Shown here in pieces: positions 45,475-57,889 of a stretch of DNA of 64,000 nt (within the stretch, counting starts at the first letter, position 1; each line of letters begins with the position of its first letter). The position numbers were made by a program, and so were the translations under genes. The DNA is from Lepeophtheirus salmonis. Its lineage: Eukaryota > Arthropoda > Copepoda > Siphonostomatoida > Caligidae. The notes beneath the pieces are model-generated. The model was not told where the DNA came from, ran no database searches, and was given only the letters and a program-made list of their open reading frames with translations. The stretch is from positions 42,028,492 through 42,092,491 of the forward strand of contig NC_052136.2 of assembly GCF_016086655.4 (NCBI RefSeq). The letters are read 5' to 3'.

Positions 45475-47805
45475 AAATCAAAATTGACAAATAAATTGGC
45501 AATAATTTTCCAAAAAAAATAAATTGCTAATATAATTTTTTGGTATTGTAAAGAGCAACAATATCCACACAAAAGATTTATTTTGTTTTTCAAAAACCAA
45601 TAAAATTGTTGAGTATATTGTTGTCGAATTGATAACTCTCTATAAATGGTTCATTTTTGCAAATATTACAAAAATTACCTAATAAAATGTGATTTTGAAC
45701 AAAATTGGAAAACGTCCTTATATGTATAATTGTTCTTTGAGAAGCCAGTCACTTTTCTGATTTATAACTGCAATCCCTATCTAGTCTTTCTGAGCTCCAA
45801 AAAACATTTTTTGTGTTTCGCGTATAAAATAAGGCCCCCTCATATGACCCCCCTAATGGAAAAAAATGACACCATTGCCTTAACCTGAACAGGTTTAAAA
45901 TACGAATTCATGAAAAGTTTCAGCCTTGTAGGATCAACAATGTGAGCATCCATAAACTATATCATAAATGATACTTCAGCTGGACTATGACTTCAATAAT
46001 CGAAACGTCAGGACTCAAGGATTTCGTTGACGGAACATTGAGGGTGCGGTGTTTCTAGGGCTTAATCATTTATGAGAACTAGCTCAGGATCCTCTCTTCT
46101 CGGTTAATATACACTAAAAAAGTAACTTGCTTAACTGATACTCCAAATATCAATTTTTGAGTGGAAGTACTTACCTCTGCTGATTCTTGACGTCATTAGG
46201 GATCGATATAAATTCTGAAAAGGTAGAAATAAATCCTTTTTTTATAAATAATATATTTTCAAGCCATTGCAAATCACAAAGAATACATTTATAAAAGCCA
46301 AAAATAATAACAACAGCAACAAAGGAATGAATAACAATAATAATAATTCAATAAATTCCTGTCTTTTGACATATTTTTTTTTTTTTTTTTTTTTGTACTT
46401 TCATTCTTTCTTCATTATTATCAATTTTCTACTCCTTTCTCCATTTTTGTCATCTCTTATTCTTCTTTTCCTTTGAATAAATTAAGAGTAGGGTGAGGCA
46501 AGTGCAAGAATTTGCACTGAGTATTAGAGCGGTTTGATTTTCAACCTTATTCGAATTTCGAATATGGCTAGTAAATAAATATTGTGATTCTGTATAAAAA
46601 TGACCTATGCAAAATTGCATCTTAAAGTCGCACAAAGAAGATGTTTTACTTACTTTGGATAAAATTACTCTCATCGACATTTATTCAAAATATAATTTTT
46701 TCGTAAATAATCTTCGGAACAAAAAAGTAAGAAAAGTCTGGAAAATTTGTTGATTTGTGTATAGCGCTGCAGTATTTTTCAAATCGTTACCTTAAGTTAT
46801 TTTCCCTTTTTGTTGCATAAGTTAGCTTTAGAATTTTTTTTATTAAATACTGTTTACAGATTAGAATAATGTTTACTATAACTAATAAATGCAGAAATAA
46901 TTATTAATGCTGCATTTTCGAAATTAATCTCTAGTATTTACTGTTGGAACATTTCTTTTGTTCTATCGAAAGAGTTTTTAACTGTTATTCAAGCCTTATT
47001 TACGATGACTACGAAGTTTTTTAAGGTTCCACAACTGAATAAATCCTTTCAAAATTGACTTATGATTCTGAATATGTGATTAGCTTACTCTTTCGTCCTT
47101 CGTGTCGAGATATTTATCGTGTCACTAAACCTACCCCCCGAAAATAAATAGAAAAAATGACCAAAATCGATTGGTAGTCGGCTAATTTTTCGCAACTACA
47201 TAACTATCGTTCAATGATTGTCTGCCAATTAATCACAACTTCACCAAAGATGGTTCTAATTCATTCAATCAACGTGCAGAACATTAATTAGGAAGAAATA
47301 ATCTAAAACATCAACAGCTGACACCTTAATATACTGTATATTTTTGGGTTAACGAAATAAGTCCTTGTCATATGTACAGTTTCCTTTTTTACTTTACCTT
47401 TTATTAATCTTCTCTTTATCTATACCTGAGATACAACATTTAAGATTATATATATAGTTTTAACCAATGATATATGTATAAAAAAAAAGGTGTAGACACC
47501 TATGTGATGCAGTAACATCTCCAATATGTGAAATAAATGCATCTAAATTCCCTATCAGAGTAATAATAAATCTGTGCAAATTTATTAAAATATATTAATT
47601 TTTACTGTAACCACAGAACCGATGATTTTATTTTTTTGAAAGAGGAGTTACAAAAATATACAAATAGAAATTTGGACTTTGAATTTTCGAATAGAAATGG
47701 ATATATTTATAAGAAATAAATTTAAATCCTAAAATATGGTACACCATATTTTTTTAATCTGAAGTTATAAAACGTAAATATTTTCAGTATGTAAAAATAA
47801 AAATA
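45475..47805. other. Intergenic DNA with A/T simple repeats
   Basis: 46295-46355 is an imperfect AAT/AAC microsatellite and 46374-46394 a run of 21 T; the frame 46267-46476 is made of them. The minus frame 46450-46680 shows no domain. No gene seen. Confidence 0.5.
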
Positions 47806-47812
47806 AATAGAA

Positions 47813-47872
47813 AATCAAGATAGTAACTCTGACAATTTGAAAAATGTTTGAGAGGCGAGCAGCTGGAGTCCC
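47813..47872 (+). repeat. Family A repeat, 5' head fragment
   Basis: 'GATAGTAACTCTGACAATTT' and 'GTTTGAGAGGCGAGCAGCTG' match the head of the complete copy; it switches abruptly into the family B ladder, so one element was inserted into or joined to the other. Confidence 0.5.
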
Positions 47873-48245
47873 TCCAAACTTAAAGAATTTTTGCTTTTTA
47901 AAAGAAAATTTCATATTGCAATTTTTTTGCCTAAAGCTATGAATTTTTGAAATTTATCTCCGAGAAAAATTAATATTTAAAAAAAAAAATTTATATTCAA
48001 AACATAATATTTTTATCCCACAAAAAATTAATATTTTTTAGATAGTAGTGGGTGTTTGAAACTTTTTTCGAAAAAATTTAATACCTGGAAATTTTTTTTG
48101 AATTTTTTCCCCCAAAACATAAATTTGGTAAATAATTAGAAGTTTTTGAAATTTTTTTCCAAAAAATCTTTTTTTCACTTTTTGATAATAAATAATAATT
48201 TGGTGAAATAAAAAACTGAAATTTCTAACCATTATATTTTAATCT
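47868..48245 (+). repeat. A/T-ladder repeat (family B), copy 3
   Basis: 'TCCCTCCAAACTTAAAG', 'AATTTTTGCTTTTTAAAAGA' and repeated TTTTTGAAATTTTT.. / AAAAAATTTAAT units. The minus frame 48038-48232 is a product of the ladder. Confidence 0.5.
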
Positions 48246-48354
48246 TAAATATATATTTTGCAAAAAAAAATTAGACACATTAAAAACTCAAAAATGTGAT
48301 TTTTAAAGTTTTGTGAGTTTTTTTATTTTTTATTTCATTAGGTTTTGCACTGTA

Positions 48355-49124
48355 CAGTGTTGGATGTATAATCATTGACTTTTTGGTAGCGAAAAAAAGG
48401 GTAAACTTTTGCAAAAATGAGAAGGAGTACAACAATGAAACTTTATCATAAATTTATTTATTAATATATCTTTCAATTTTACAAAAAAACTTCATTTTGC
48501 TCCTACCATGGCCTCCAAACAGTACCTAACGGCGCCACTTCACTTCTTGATAAAAGCTCCTTCATATTCGACCATTGCTGTTACTTTTAAGCCTTAAGGT
48601 CATCCAAATTCATGTAAGTGATAGCACAGGCTTCAATACGTTTTAACTGGCTTAGTAATGGGGGAACAGTCTGGTGAAGAGAATGGCCAAATCCTTAACA
48701 TACCTCCTCACAGTCCAATTCCTGACATTAAAAGCCTTGGCATGCTGCATCATCCAGATTTCTGGTGATAACGGTGTTTCCACGTCATCCATGATCCTGA
48801 TCTTCTGGCGTCTACCACTAACATGGGACCGTTCAAGGCTCTGACTTGAAGCCACTATGCTTTTAGTTTTGTAAACAAGACTCTGGAAGAACCCTAAAAC
48901 CTTTTTGATCACCTTGAATCTCATTTGGGCGTTGAGTAAATCAGACGCCCTTTTCCTTTCTGCCTCCATGTTTACAACTTGTGATTTTTGAAAGTTTTTT
49001 TATTTATTGTTTATTAAGTAGAATAGTTACTACTTTTAATAACTCAATCTAATACTTTAAATATTCACTCTTAAGTAATTCAGATTGATTATGAGTCAAG
49101 TCTATCATTTTTACACGCACACTG
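48355..49124 (-). mobile_element. Mariner-type transposon M10, internally deleted, with TIRs
   Basis: Left end CAGTGTTGGATGTATAATCA and the inverse of the right end CAGTGTGCGTGTAAAAATGA are imperfect terminal inverted repeats, each followed by T/A-GAC or TTGAC. TA flanks both ends (48353-48354 and 49125-49126). The 770-bp element encodes on the minus strand an N-terminal transposase piece (48969 down to 48652). In a shifted frame it has a C-terminal piece with QLKRIEACAITYMNLDDLKA and QQWSNMKELLSRSE, where relatives have the 'VEAKACxxxHxNLDSLKA' block and the following helix. The catalytic core is deleted. It is a non-autonomous derivative of a lineage different from M1, M3 and M9. Confidence 0.8.
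48652..48969 (-). pseudogene. M10 transposase N-terminal piece
   Basis: 105 codons from the ATG at 48969. MEAERKRASDLLNAQMRFKV and IKKVLGFFQSLVYKTKSIVA form the first helix-turn-helix. A Gly/Arg-rich hinge follows (SLERSHVSGRRQKIR). The second helix-turn-helix lies in IWMMQHAKAFNVRNWTVRRY. Then VKDLAILFTRLFPHY runs into the deletion and stops. No catalytic residues remain. A protein of this kind could in principle still bind the TIRs, but expression is not indicated. Confidence 0.75.
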
Positions 49125-49129
49125 TAGGT

Positions 49130-50050
49130 AAATATTGATGTATTTGAAGAAATTAAACAAATCTAATCATTACTTCTGTACATAATACCAAAAAATGGAA
49201 AGGTGGTTTCATCGTCACCCCTAATGCACATCCAACAAATAACATTTTCTATTCTTTTCAAAACATATATTCAAATGTACATATTTATGTATTTTGCATA
49301 TGTAAAGAACACAAATCAAGATATTTCGAAAGGTATTTTTGCAGATTTTATTTTCACTTTTTTTTTCAAAGAAGAAAAACTTTCTTCTCTTTTCCTTACT
49401 TTTATTATTATTTTTTTTTTTTAGATACAGAAAGGCAAACTTTTTCATTCTTCTTCTTTTCTTTTAATGCCATTAAAAACTCACAAATAAAAACACTTTG
49501 GTTTTCATTTATAAAGTAATTATATAAAGATATATTGGAATCTACTTAGAATAACCTTAGATTCACAACTTTTTATATTGCCATTTCTGCCTTTATTGAC
49601 TTTGTTCATTCAAGAATGATACAACGTGATTTAAAATGTTTATTTTTTGTTGTTTATAAAGTAAAAGAACATTGCAGATTAATTTCTTTGTTCGACGCAT
49701 CTTGTTGTTTTTCTAATTATTTGGGATATTAGGGATGGGTTCCCCTTTTAAGGAAATTTGAGTTCAGTACAAACATTTTGGAATAAATGAAATATATTTT
49801 TATACTAATGGTCTTAAAATATATCGGTTATAAACTTCAAAAAAATATAAACATGATTATGCCATAAAAATAACTGTTTTGTACAGTGGTTCTTAACCTG
49901 TGTAGAATTCGCCACTTTTAGGGAATGACGGAATTGCCAAGTAGGAAATGACTGCTTGGACAGAAAATCACTGTTTCAAAATTTAACAAATTTCGATTCA
50001 ACCAAATTTCAAATCACAACCATTTACAAACTGATTTAAGAACAAAAACA
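49130..50050. other. Intergenic DNA, no gene seen
   Basis: Frames 49203-49424 and 49221-49448 overlap on opposite strands in a T-rich/A-rich region and look like chance. The acceptor-like T13-AG near 49415-49427 is followed by about 21 open codons; I do not call it an exon. Confidence 0.4.
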
Positions 50051-50235
50051 ACCGATATATCGAGGTAAGTTGTAAGTTGTGTTTGTGTAGAATTGACGAC
50101 CCTTTTGATCAAGAAATTTCAACAGCGGCTCTCTGCATACTCACTTCTGTTGTGTCTGTCCTTTATATAACAGGTCTGTAGCCAAAAACCAAGCCTCCAA
50201 ACAAAAATCCTACTGTCGCCCCTATATTTATACCC
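50050..50235 (-). other. Coding-like segment, unknown
   Basis: Minus strand: a 24-codon frame MGINIGATVGFLFGGLVFGY, then RPVI and a stop, Gly-rich and hydrophobic like a membrane helix. An overlapping longer frame contains YRGDSRIFVWRLGFWLQTCY and then IKDRHNRSEYAESRC. Both lie in a patch of higher G/C. Two open frames over the same bases argue for a repeat or for chance rather than a gene. Confidence 0.2.
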
Positions 50236-50239
50236 ATTA

Positions 50240-53200
50240 TATGTATTTTTATTCTGTAAATTTAATATTTAAATTTGTCAAAAAAAGAACTTAATAAATA
50301 ATAATACTCTTATAATTTCTAGGTAAGTGATGTTACAAAGCGTACACCTTCAATTTTTAATACATTTATGAGGACTTTACTAAACAACACTTAGCATATT
50401 AAAACTTCACAAAGCTACCAAATGTGTTTCTCATATGTTTCCGTCACTTTTGAAAGTTGACGTTTTGATTAGACAAAAAAATATCAGTCCATATAATTCA
50501 ATCCTATGAGGATTGTTAAGTTGGCACATTAGAAAAGTAAAAATGGCTGGTGCGTCTGTTTTTTTTTTTTTGCTTTTTAGTGTATTATTTAACAGGGCGT
50601 CGTAGTGCTCCCACTGTAAGAATGTTTGCCTATTTTGTCTTTAAATTATTTTTATAAATGCATAATAAAATTACTATGTATGAATTTGAATATAACATGA
50701 ATATTTTCCCTACTTTAATGCTAATTTAAATGTAAAAGTCCTCTTGTTCATATTGGTATTCATTTTAGCAGCAAGCTAATGTTAGCAAGGATCTCTAATT
50801 AAAAAAAAAAAAATAACTTTTACTTCCGCCTTCTCCTTGTGACCAAAAAAATATCATCCATAGTCATAAGAAGGGATCAAGTTATATGATGCTATTGATT
50901 TGAAGAACTTTTCAATTTATAAGTTACCCAATATACCCATTACAACCGAAGTGTAGATTTTTCTACATCGCTATTTAAACAAAATTAAATATGTCCAGGA
51001 ATATTTAACCAATTTGAACTTTTGTTTTTTTTAACGATGCTCATGATGAATTCGATAATAACTTATTATTTTATTTTTAGATATTAATTACTTTTTAAAA
51101 TAAATATTATAACTATAATTAAAAAAAAAAAATCCAAAAATGGCGCCCTTGACATTTTCAAATGTAGTGTAACGGCATTTTTACTTCTTTTTTGGACATA
51201 GTTTTTTTATGTAATACTATATGTATAGTAGGTTGAAGAATAACAAAAATATGTATTTACAAATAATGAGGTTTTTAGGTTCATTTTTGAAATAAAAAAA
51301 TATCCTTTTGATGTGAGGGAGGTTTTATCAAATTTTATCTTCTCTCACCAACAATTCAGATTTACCAAGGTAATTTTTTTTCGGCATTATTTTTTTTGTT
51401 AATAGTAAATGATTACTTATATAAAAGTCATGGGACATATCTTGAAACTTTGAAACTTATAGCTTCATTTTTTATTTAAAATAAAATCATTTAAATAGAA
51501 GGGTTTCAAATTTGTAAAATATTTCAAACTTTCGGTATAAATAGTTAGAATGGAGAAAATGTCTTACTGTTAAAGGAAGTACAACTTTGAACATTTGTTG
51601 TAGCATTATTGGAAGGAGAATATTATAATTATATTCAAATAAAATACTATAATTTTACAATGAATTTTAAAAAGATAATTAAGACTAAGAAAGGCTAAAG
51701 TTCTTTCATTCTTCTTTGGTTCGTAAACCACAAGGATATAACATAGAATGAACATGATTTATTAAGAAGAACAATACTACCGACCGGTTTTTCTTTCTTA
51801 ATATAAAAACCGTATTTCTTTTTTACAAAAATTACATTCCTGGTTATAAATAAGGATTGGAACATTATTTAAAATGTGGGAAGCGTCAAAACATGTCTGA
51901 GGCAATATTATAAAAAATATGTTTACTCTGAGAAAAAACATATTTGGTGACATAAATCATTATAAACTATAACATTCTATGTCATTTACTTTCTTCAAAA
52001 CTTACTTTCACTGTAATTTAGACAATACTCCCATCCAATATTGGTCAATTTACAGTTATAAAAAAATTGTTAATCTCTTAGGAATTCTATACTACCGCAG
52101 AGTTAATCAGTCAAGTAATTTTTTGAGATAATGAAAGGCTTTCCATAAAATGCTTTCTTAATTGACTAAAATTGATATAATTTATGTAATGGAATCGGGG
52201 TAGCAAATAAAAAGTATGCGCAATAAAACAAAGTTATATTTTTGTAACACTCACAACTTATTATGATATTTATCTCACAAATCCCTGAAAACGAAAAAAA
52301 AAAAGAGTCCTTATTTGGACATAAGTGACATTAAAAAACTGCTATTTGTATGTTTTCCCTTTCTTTTTGCTGCAGAACTCTTGCCTTTATTTCAGCCTTT
52401 TTTTCTTCCTTTCACAGTGACCTTTATTTAGTTGTATTAATTATACAGTACTTAGCTAATGTACATATGTAATAGTCATGTTATGTGTAGAAAATGTAGA
52501 ACAGTCTCAATAATATTTAAAAAAAATACGAGGATCCCATTAACTCAGATTAAACGATTAGAGAGGAGATTAGGAGAGTAGAAGTACATACACGGAGATA
52601 ACCAGGATGATTATGTAAGACTCAATCCTTTCCCCTTTCTATGTATGTATTTTAAGTAAAGCAGATAATCATATAAGTGTATATATTAAATGTACAACTC
52701 AGAGCTTGAGATAAAATGGATCTTGGCACGATGAGTTTTTTTGTCAACTCGGAACCTCGTGCCTCAAAAAAATGGCAAGGGAATTTTTTGAAACAAATTG
52801 TAGCTAATAGTGTTGTTTCAATACTCATATTTTCGTATCGGGTCCGGTACTCATGTAGGTATCGATAGTTTTTTATATTTTTTTTACCGAAAATATCAAG
52901 CAAAAATGTAATTAATTGAAACAGTCTTACTAGGGTATCAGTAAGATTTTGTTTCGGGTAATAATTTCGTTGGACTTTATTTCAAAAAAGGTCAGAAAAG
53001 GTTATCAATACAGATATAGCTACTTTATATTCCAAAAAAGGGAAGGAATTTCTTCATTATATACACTTTAATTAATTTATTTTTGAATATAAGCCATAAT
53101 CATGAGTAATACTACCATTTTTTGTGATGATAATATATAAAGCTATTTAATAAATGTCTGTACGAAGACTCTGTCATCAAATATTTTCCAAGTATATTTG

Positions 53201-53425
53201 GATACCAAACATCTTTTTTCTCCTCTAGGAGCGTTGAGTATACATGAATATTACTCTATAACTTACAAGCTCCTTGAATTCACCCTTTTAATTAATTTTT
53301 GTGTATGACCAAAAGTTAGACGTGCGGATATAATTTAACCAAATTTTAATATTATGTATAGAGTTGTAGTATATGACCTAGCAGTATGTTAAAAAACCTT
53401 AAAATAACGTTGCAACCATTACAAT
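50240..53425. other. Intergenic DNA, no gene seen
   Basis: AT-rich. The minus frame 52652-52903 (83 codons) has somewhat better composition in 52700-52800 (SIETTLLATICFKKFPCHFF, EARGSELTKKLIVPRSILSQ) and might be part of a repeat; no family is recognised. A strong pyrimidine tract with CTGCAG lies at 52358-52377 without a following open exon. Confidence 0.4.
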
Positions 53426-53429
53426 TTCA

Positions 53430-54420
53430 AGCTTGTTTTGTAGATAAGCAGCATAGTTGTCATGACTGATTATTAGATTACCTACAAGTACAATTCAATG
53501 AGAGGAATGAAATAAACACAGAAACCAAATTGTATCAAGTAAGGACAATGACAGGAATGACTCCATTTTCGATACTCGATCCAACTCTGAGTTCAGAAAG
53601 GATCAACACATATAACTACTAGGACATTTACGGTACGCTAACCCCACGGTTTGGTACTAACCATGGTACAACCTTTACGCTACGCGGTTCGGTATGTAAA
53701 ATATGAGAATATGTGTTTTTTTATTAATAATGTAGTTCTTCAAGTTATATGTATTTTTTAATAATTTGTTTTCTGTAAAATTAAATTATTCCTAAATATA
53801 CTTAACTTATCTAAAAAACAAAGGTTGATATAAAATATATAATTGTGATATAGTACTATTAGTCATGAATTTATATTTATTTATTTTTTGTAAAAATAAA
53901 TGAGCATGTTTACATTTACTGGTAATAAACAAAACCAATTTGCAATCACAATATTGCCAGCTGTTGAATAGATTATTTCGGCTGAGGTAACGTGAATTTA
54001 ACTTGAAGGCATCGGAAAAATTATTTAAATTGTGACTCCATCATGGCATTGGATTTTCGTCAACTGGGATGTATTTTATTATTTTGCAAGTAATTATTTC
54101 TTTTTTTATGGATTATGGATTGAGCTATCAATATCTAAATCCATTAAAAAAAAAAAAAAAAAATACCATAAGCTTATATTTTCAAAATATTAAGATGTTA
54201 AGAATATATATATACAAACGTACCACACAGAACGTCAAAATGTAGCGAATCGAACCGCAGTAAAACCCATACAGTACCTTCCCTAATAACTACCAAACAG
54301 ATAATCAGTTTTACTCTTCAACTTTCATGAGCATACACACAAGAAATTACTTTTTAATTAAACAGTCTCTCTTCAAGAATAAAATATTTACGATGAAAGC
54401 TTATGAATTGATGTATGATT
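53430..54420 (+). repeat. Family A repeat interrupted by a hAT-type insertion
   Basis: The 5' part, 53446-53619, has 'GATAAGCAGCATAGTTGTCA', 'TGATTATTAGATTACCTACA', 'GAAATAAACACAGAAACC', 'AGGAATGACTCC' and 'TCGATCCAACTCTGAGTT'. The 3' part, 54286-54420, has 'CTCTTCAACTTTCATGAGCA', 'TACACACAAG' and 'CTCTCTTCAAGAATAAAAT'. Together they make one normal family A copy once the insertion and one 8-base duplicate are set aside. Confidence 0.7.
53620..54285. mobile_element. Non-autonomous hAT-type element (666 bp)
   Basis: Flanked by the exact 8-bp direct repeat ATAACTAC (53612-53619 and 54286-54293), which fits the hAT target pattern nTnnnnAn. The left end TAGGACATTTACGGTACGCT and the inverse of the right end TAGGGAAGGTACTGTATGGG are imperfect terminal inverted repeats starting TAGG, as is usual for hAT elements. 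The sub-terminal parts both carry CGGTTTGGTA / CGGTTCGATT motifs and GGTACG-like repeats. There is no coding remnant, so transposase must have come from elsewhere. The 8-bp duplication without mismatch suggests it is younger than most elements here. Confidence 0.8.
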
Positions 54421-54479
54421 TGAAATAACACATTTATAGGGTTCTAAATTCTAAGAGTTACTGCTATGAGAGGAAGGAA

Positions 54480-54960
54480 CTAGTAATGGGATGATTTAAA
54501 AAAAATCCCAATGCCGCTTCCGTAGGGATTCTAGTAAAAAATCGCGTTGGCGATTTCGATTATTTAATATTTTAAAAAATAGTTAAAAAATACCCTTCTG
54601 CTATCAAGGGCGTCTACAGGATTATATTTCAAGGGAGTGGGGTTACAAATAAAATTTGATAATTAAAAAACTGTTCCCAAAATTTTTTTAAAACATATGG
54701 TATCTAAAAAAAGTTCTAACTTTTTGTAAAAAAAAATTAAAATCTACACCTGTTAAGAATTTTTTTTTTTTTTTGTGAAACAAATTCCAAATGATAAACT
54801 TTTTGGATAAAAATTTGAAAAATCACAGCTATTCTCAAAAAAATTCAAAATATTAAACATTATTTTCCCTGTGCCAATCGTGATTCCAGAAAAAACACCC
54901 AATTTTCCAATTCCGAATATTAGTCCTATTACTAAAATTAACACAAATCCTACTCTTTAT
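54480..54960 (-). repeat. A/T-ladder repeat (family B), copy 4
   Basis: Runs opposite to the 15.4-15.8 kb copy: 'TAATGGGATGATTTAAAAA', then 'TGCTATCAAGGGCGTCTACA', then the ladder, then 'CCAATTTTCCAATTCCGAA'. Relative to copy 2 the order is inverted. The minus frame 54753-54944 is a product of the ladder. Confidence 0.5.
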
Positions 54961-54964
54961 CTAT

Positions 54965-55110
54965 TAAGGCCATATATATGAGCTAATTATATCTCTATCC
55001 AATAAATCATCCGTATCACTCTCCGTCATTCATGAGTATTGAAAATAATGATTACTTTATTGTTCTATGTTCTCTTCAAGAATGAAGGAATAATGACAAC
55101 AAAAAATGAC
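54965..55110 (+). repeat. Family A repeat, 3' half
   Basis: 'ATCACTCTCCGTCATTCATG', 'CTCTTCAAGAATGAAGGAAT' and 'AATGACAACAAAAAATGAC'. Confidence 0.55.
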
Positions 55111-55289
55111 AAAAAAAACATAGTGTAGATTTTAGTTTACAGAAAGTATTAGACGCCTTTTAGCTCATTTTTTTAGAACTTCAATCATAGTACTGTGTCC
55201 TTACACATGCAATCAGACAAAATGATTAAATATGTAAATACAAATAAAATAATGGGCTAAAACCAAGTCAAGAACAATGTATGTAGTTG

Positions 55290-55347
55290 GTATATAATAC
55301 TACTCGTACTTTAGTATATAATACTACTCCTACATTAGTATATACTA
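55290..55347 (+). repeat. 24-bp tandem repeat, about 2.4 units
   Basis: Units starting GTATATAATACTACT at 55290 and 55314 differ at two or three positions (CGTACTTTA versus CCTACATTA). A partial third unit, GTATATACTA, follows at 55338. Confidence 0.75.
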
Positions 55348-55349
55348 TA

Positions 55350-57885
55350 CGGGGATTGAATGAACATTTACATAAAAATAAAATTTTACTCTTCCCTTTA
55401 ACGAAAAAAGTATAAATGTAAATATTTTTTAAATCTTTTAAAAGGCACTAAAATTCCATTCATTTTTTTCTCCCTCTCTTCATTTTTATTCTTTTTGAGG
55501 ACATTAAAGCATGATTGAAGTATTATATGTATGTAAGTAGGCCTTTTCAGTTACTTTAATGTAAAAAAAACAAAACATAATATAATAATTATTATGGTTT
55601 TATGGTTTTCCAGCATTCATTCAGAATTGCTTTTACTAACCTTTTATATTTATTTCATACTTGCTTTCATTATTACCACGTAACCATATATATTTTTATG
55701 GAGTTTGTAAACATAAATATTTATACATTTGTACATCATTTGCTACTGTATACTCGTAATCTTTCGGGACCCTAAGGTCCTTGATGAATATTGTATGTGC
55801 TTTTTTTGCAATTTTTTATTCAATTGAAAATAAAGGAAGATTGTATTTGATATTTTGTAACAATTGAATTATTTTAATTTAATTGATTTTATAGTTACAA
55901 ACTCTGCAAAACTATTTTGCTCTATGATGATGACATTTTCACAGAAGATTCCAATAAATATAATGTAATGGCAATATAAAAAGAAACTTTATAAGACTGG
56001 GCAAAATAACCTTATTATTTATGATTTATTTGATGTTAATATCTTTCAAAAACTACCAAAACTAAAGTCCTCTGAAATAAGTTGCAAAAAAAAATGTAAT
56101 TTCACATTACAAAATACAAGTTTATTGTAGTTCAAAAATTAATATTGTCGGACCCTTAGAAGAAAATATATTGGGAATAAATTTAAAGCGGCACCTTATG
56201 TCTTTACGGAGAAAAAAGTGTTAATTGCTCTCTTCTTTCTGGACCAAATTAAGGCCATTTTTCTATTTGTAAAATAGTTATGAAATGAAACAGAATTAAG
56301 AAAAATTGTGTAATGTCTATCAAAATTAAAAGAACTTTTTTCATGAAGCATTATTCTAAGGAAAAGAATATTAAGATAAATAAAATGGTCATTACAATTG
56401 ATTATAACTGATGGTGTTCTTAAATATCTTCGGGTCAGATCCCAAGTTACGAAAATAACAAAACCATATTATATGCTTTATAACCAATACTGAGTATACT
56501 TTTGAGGATACAATTTTACTACCGAGAAGATTTTAGGCTGATTCAAAAAGCGCAAAGTGTTGTAACTGACAAAAAAAATACACTGCAAAATTGACGTAAG
56601 TGGTTGTCACGTTAATTTTACACCAGTTGCATAAAACCACCCAGAAAATAAAAATTTTTGTGCAAAATCGAAGCATAGCCCAGAATAAATTTTTCAGCAC
56701 AAAACGTAGTAAGTTACTTTTCAATAAAAATAATGAGAATTTTGACTATTTGTGTCAAAGACGTTATTTATTGACTATTGTATGACTTATGCATTGAAAA
56801 AACCTGTCATAACGGATTCAATATACATTAAGCAAACTTATAAGGAAAATATCTCAGATTGAGAAAGTTGTTAGTTACGTAACTTCTCCATTAGCTCCAT
56901 GCTTAGAAAATAAATCTAAGAGTAACATTTTGGCTGTATATGAAGTATACTTAAAGGTTCTCTACTTTTAATATTACTTTAAAGGTAATTTATTTCTTCT
57001 TTATTACGAAAATTAGAATTTAATTTTCTACAAAAATTCATTTATAATCCTCAGAAGAAATAAATCATTTTTTTTCTTTTTTCTTCGTTTGTATTCGATT
57101 GTCTTAAGTTATCTTACTCTAATTTGTTTTTTTTTTAACGTAGATAAATGAAAAATCAAAAGCTTTGGTTTACAATGAACAAATATAACAATTTTTAGGA
57201 ATCTCGTCATACAAATTATCCTTTCAAATATTACTATAAATACTCATATCCTTCAAATAAGAGTATGTATCTGAAGTAGTTTAAATTGTAAGCACTTTTG
57301 ATATCAATCCAGAAAAACCATTCAATAGTTAAAAAAAAAAATATATAACACTTAAAGTATCTGTTTACTTTGTCATAAAAAATGCTTTCTTTTGTTTGTT
57401 TAAACTTATTATCATTTCGCTCTTTGTGTTTGTTTGTTTGTTCTGCTAATGGATCCATAAGACACTCTAGAATATAAAAAACTATATATTTAGAACATGG
57501 AGAATTAGGATTTTTTCATATTACCCATATACAATACATTTCGTAGAGAATGGATTCACTAGGAATGAATTTACTGGTCACTAAATATATATGCAATGTG
57601 TCAAGACAAAAACAATTTTGAGCAAAAAAAAAGGAGAAAATCCCTATTTATAATATATTACTTCTTATGTGGGTACTCAAAGCCCAATATTTCATTGACA
57701 TATTACAGTCAATTTATAGGCATTGTATTCTAATTTATTGGATTAATTAAAATGCTCAGATATTTTACCAATAGTTTGTAACATTTTTCTTTAAACCAAC
57801 TTTCTACAACTTTGACATGGTAATGGGTTAATTAAAAAAGTTCTTAGAGTTTTTTACTTTATTTTGATACTAAAATTAACATAGT
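55350..57885. other. Intergenic DNA, no gene seen
   Basis: AT-rich. Frames 56533-56724 (minus) and 56600-56785 (plus) overlap on opposite strands. The region 56535-56720 has slightly more G/C (TGATTCAAAAAGCGCAAAG onward) but no recognised family. The frame 57234-57458 is chance in my view. Confidence 0.4.
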
Positions 57886-57889
57886 TAGT

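Noticed and set aside
46267..46476. 69-codon plus frame
   Set aside because: Made of AAT/AAC microsatellite and a poly-T run; Asn- and Phe-rich by composition only.
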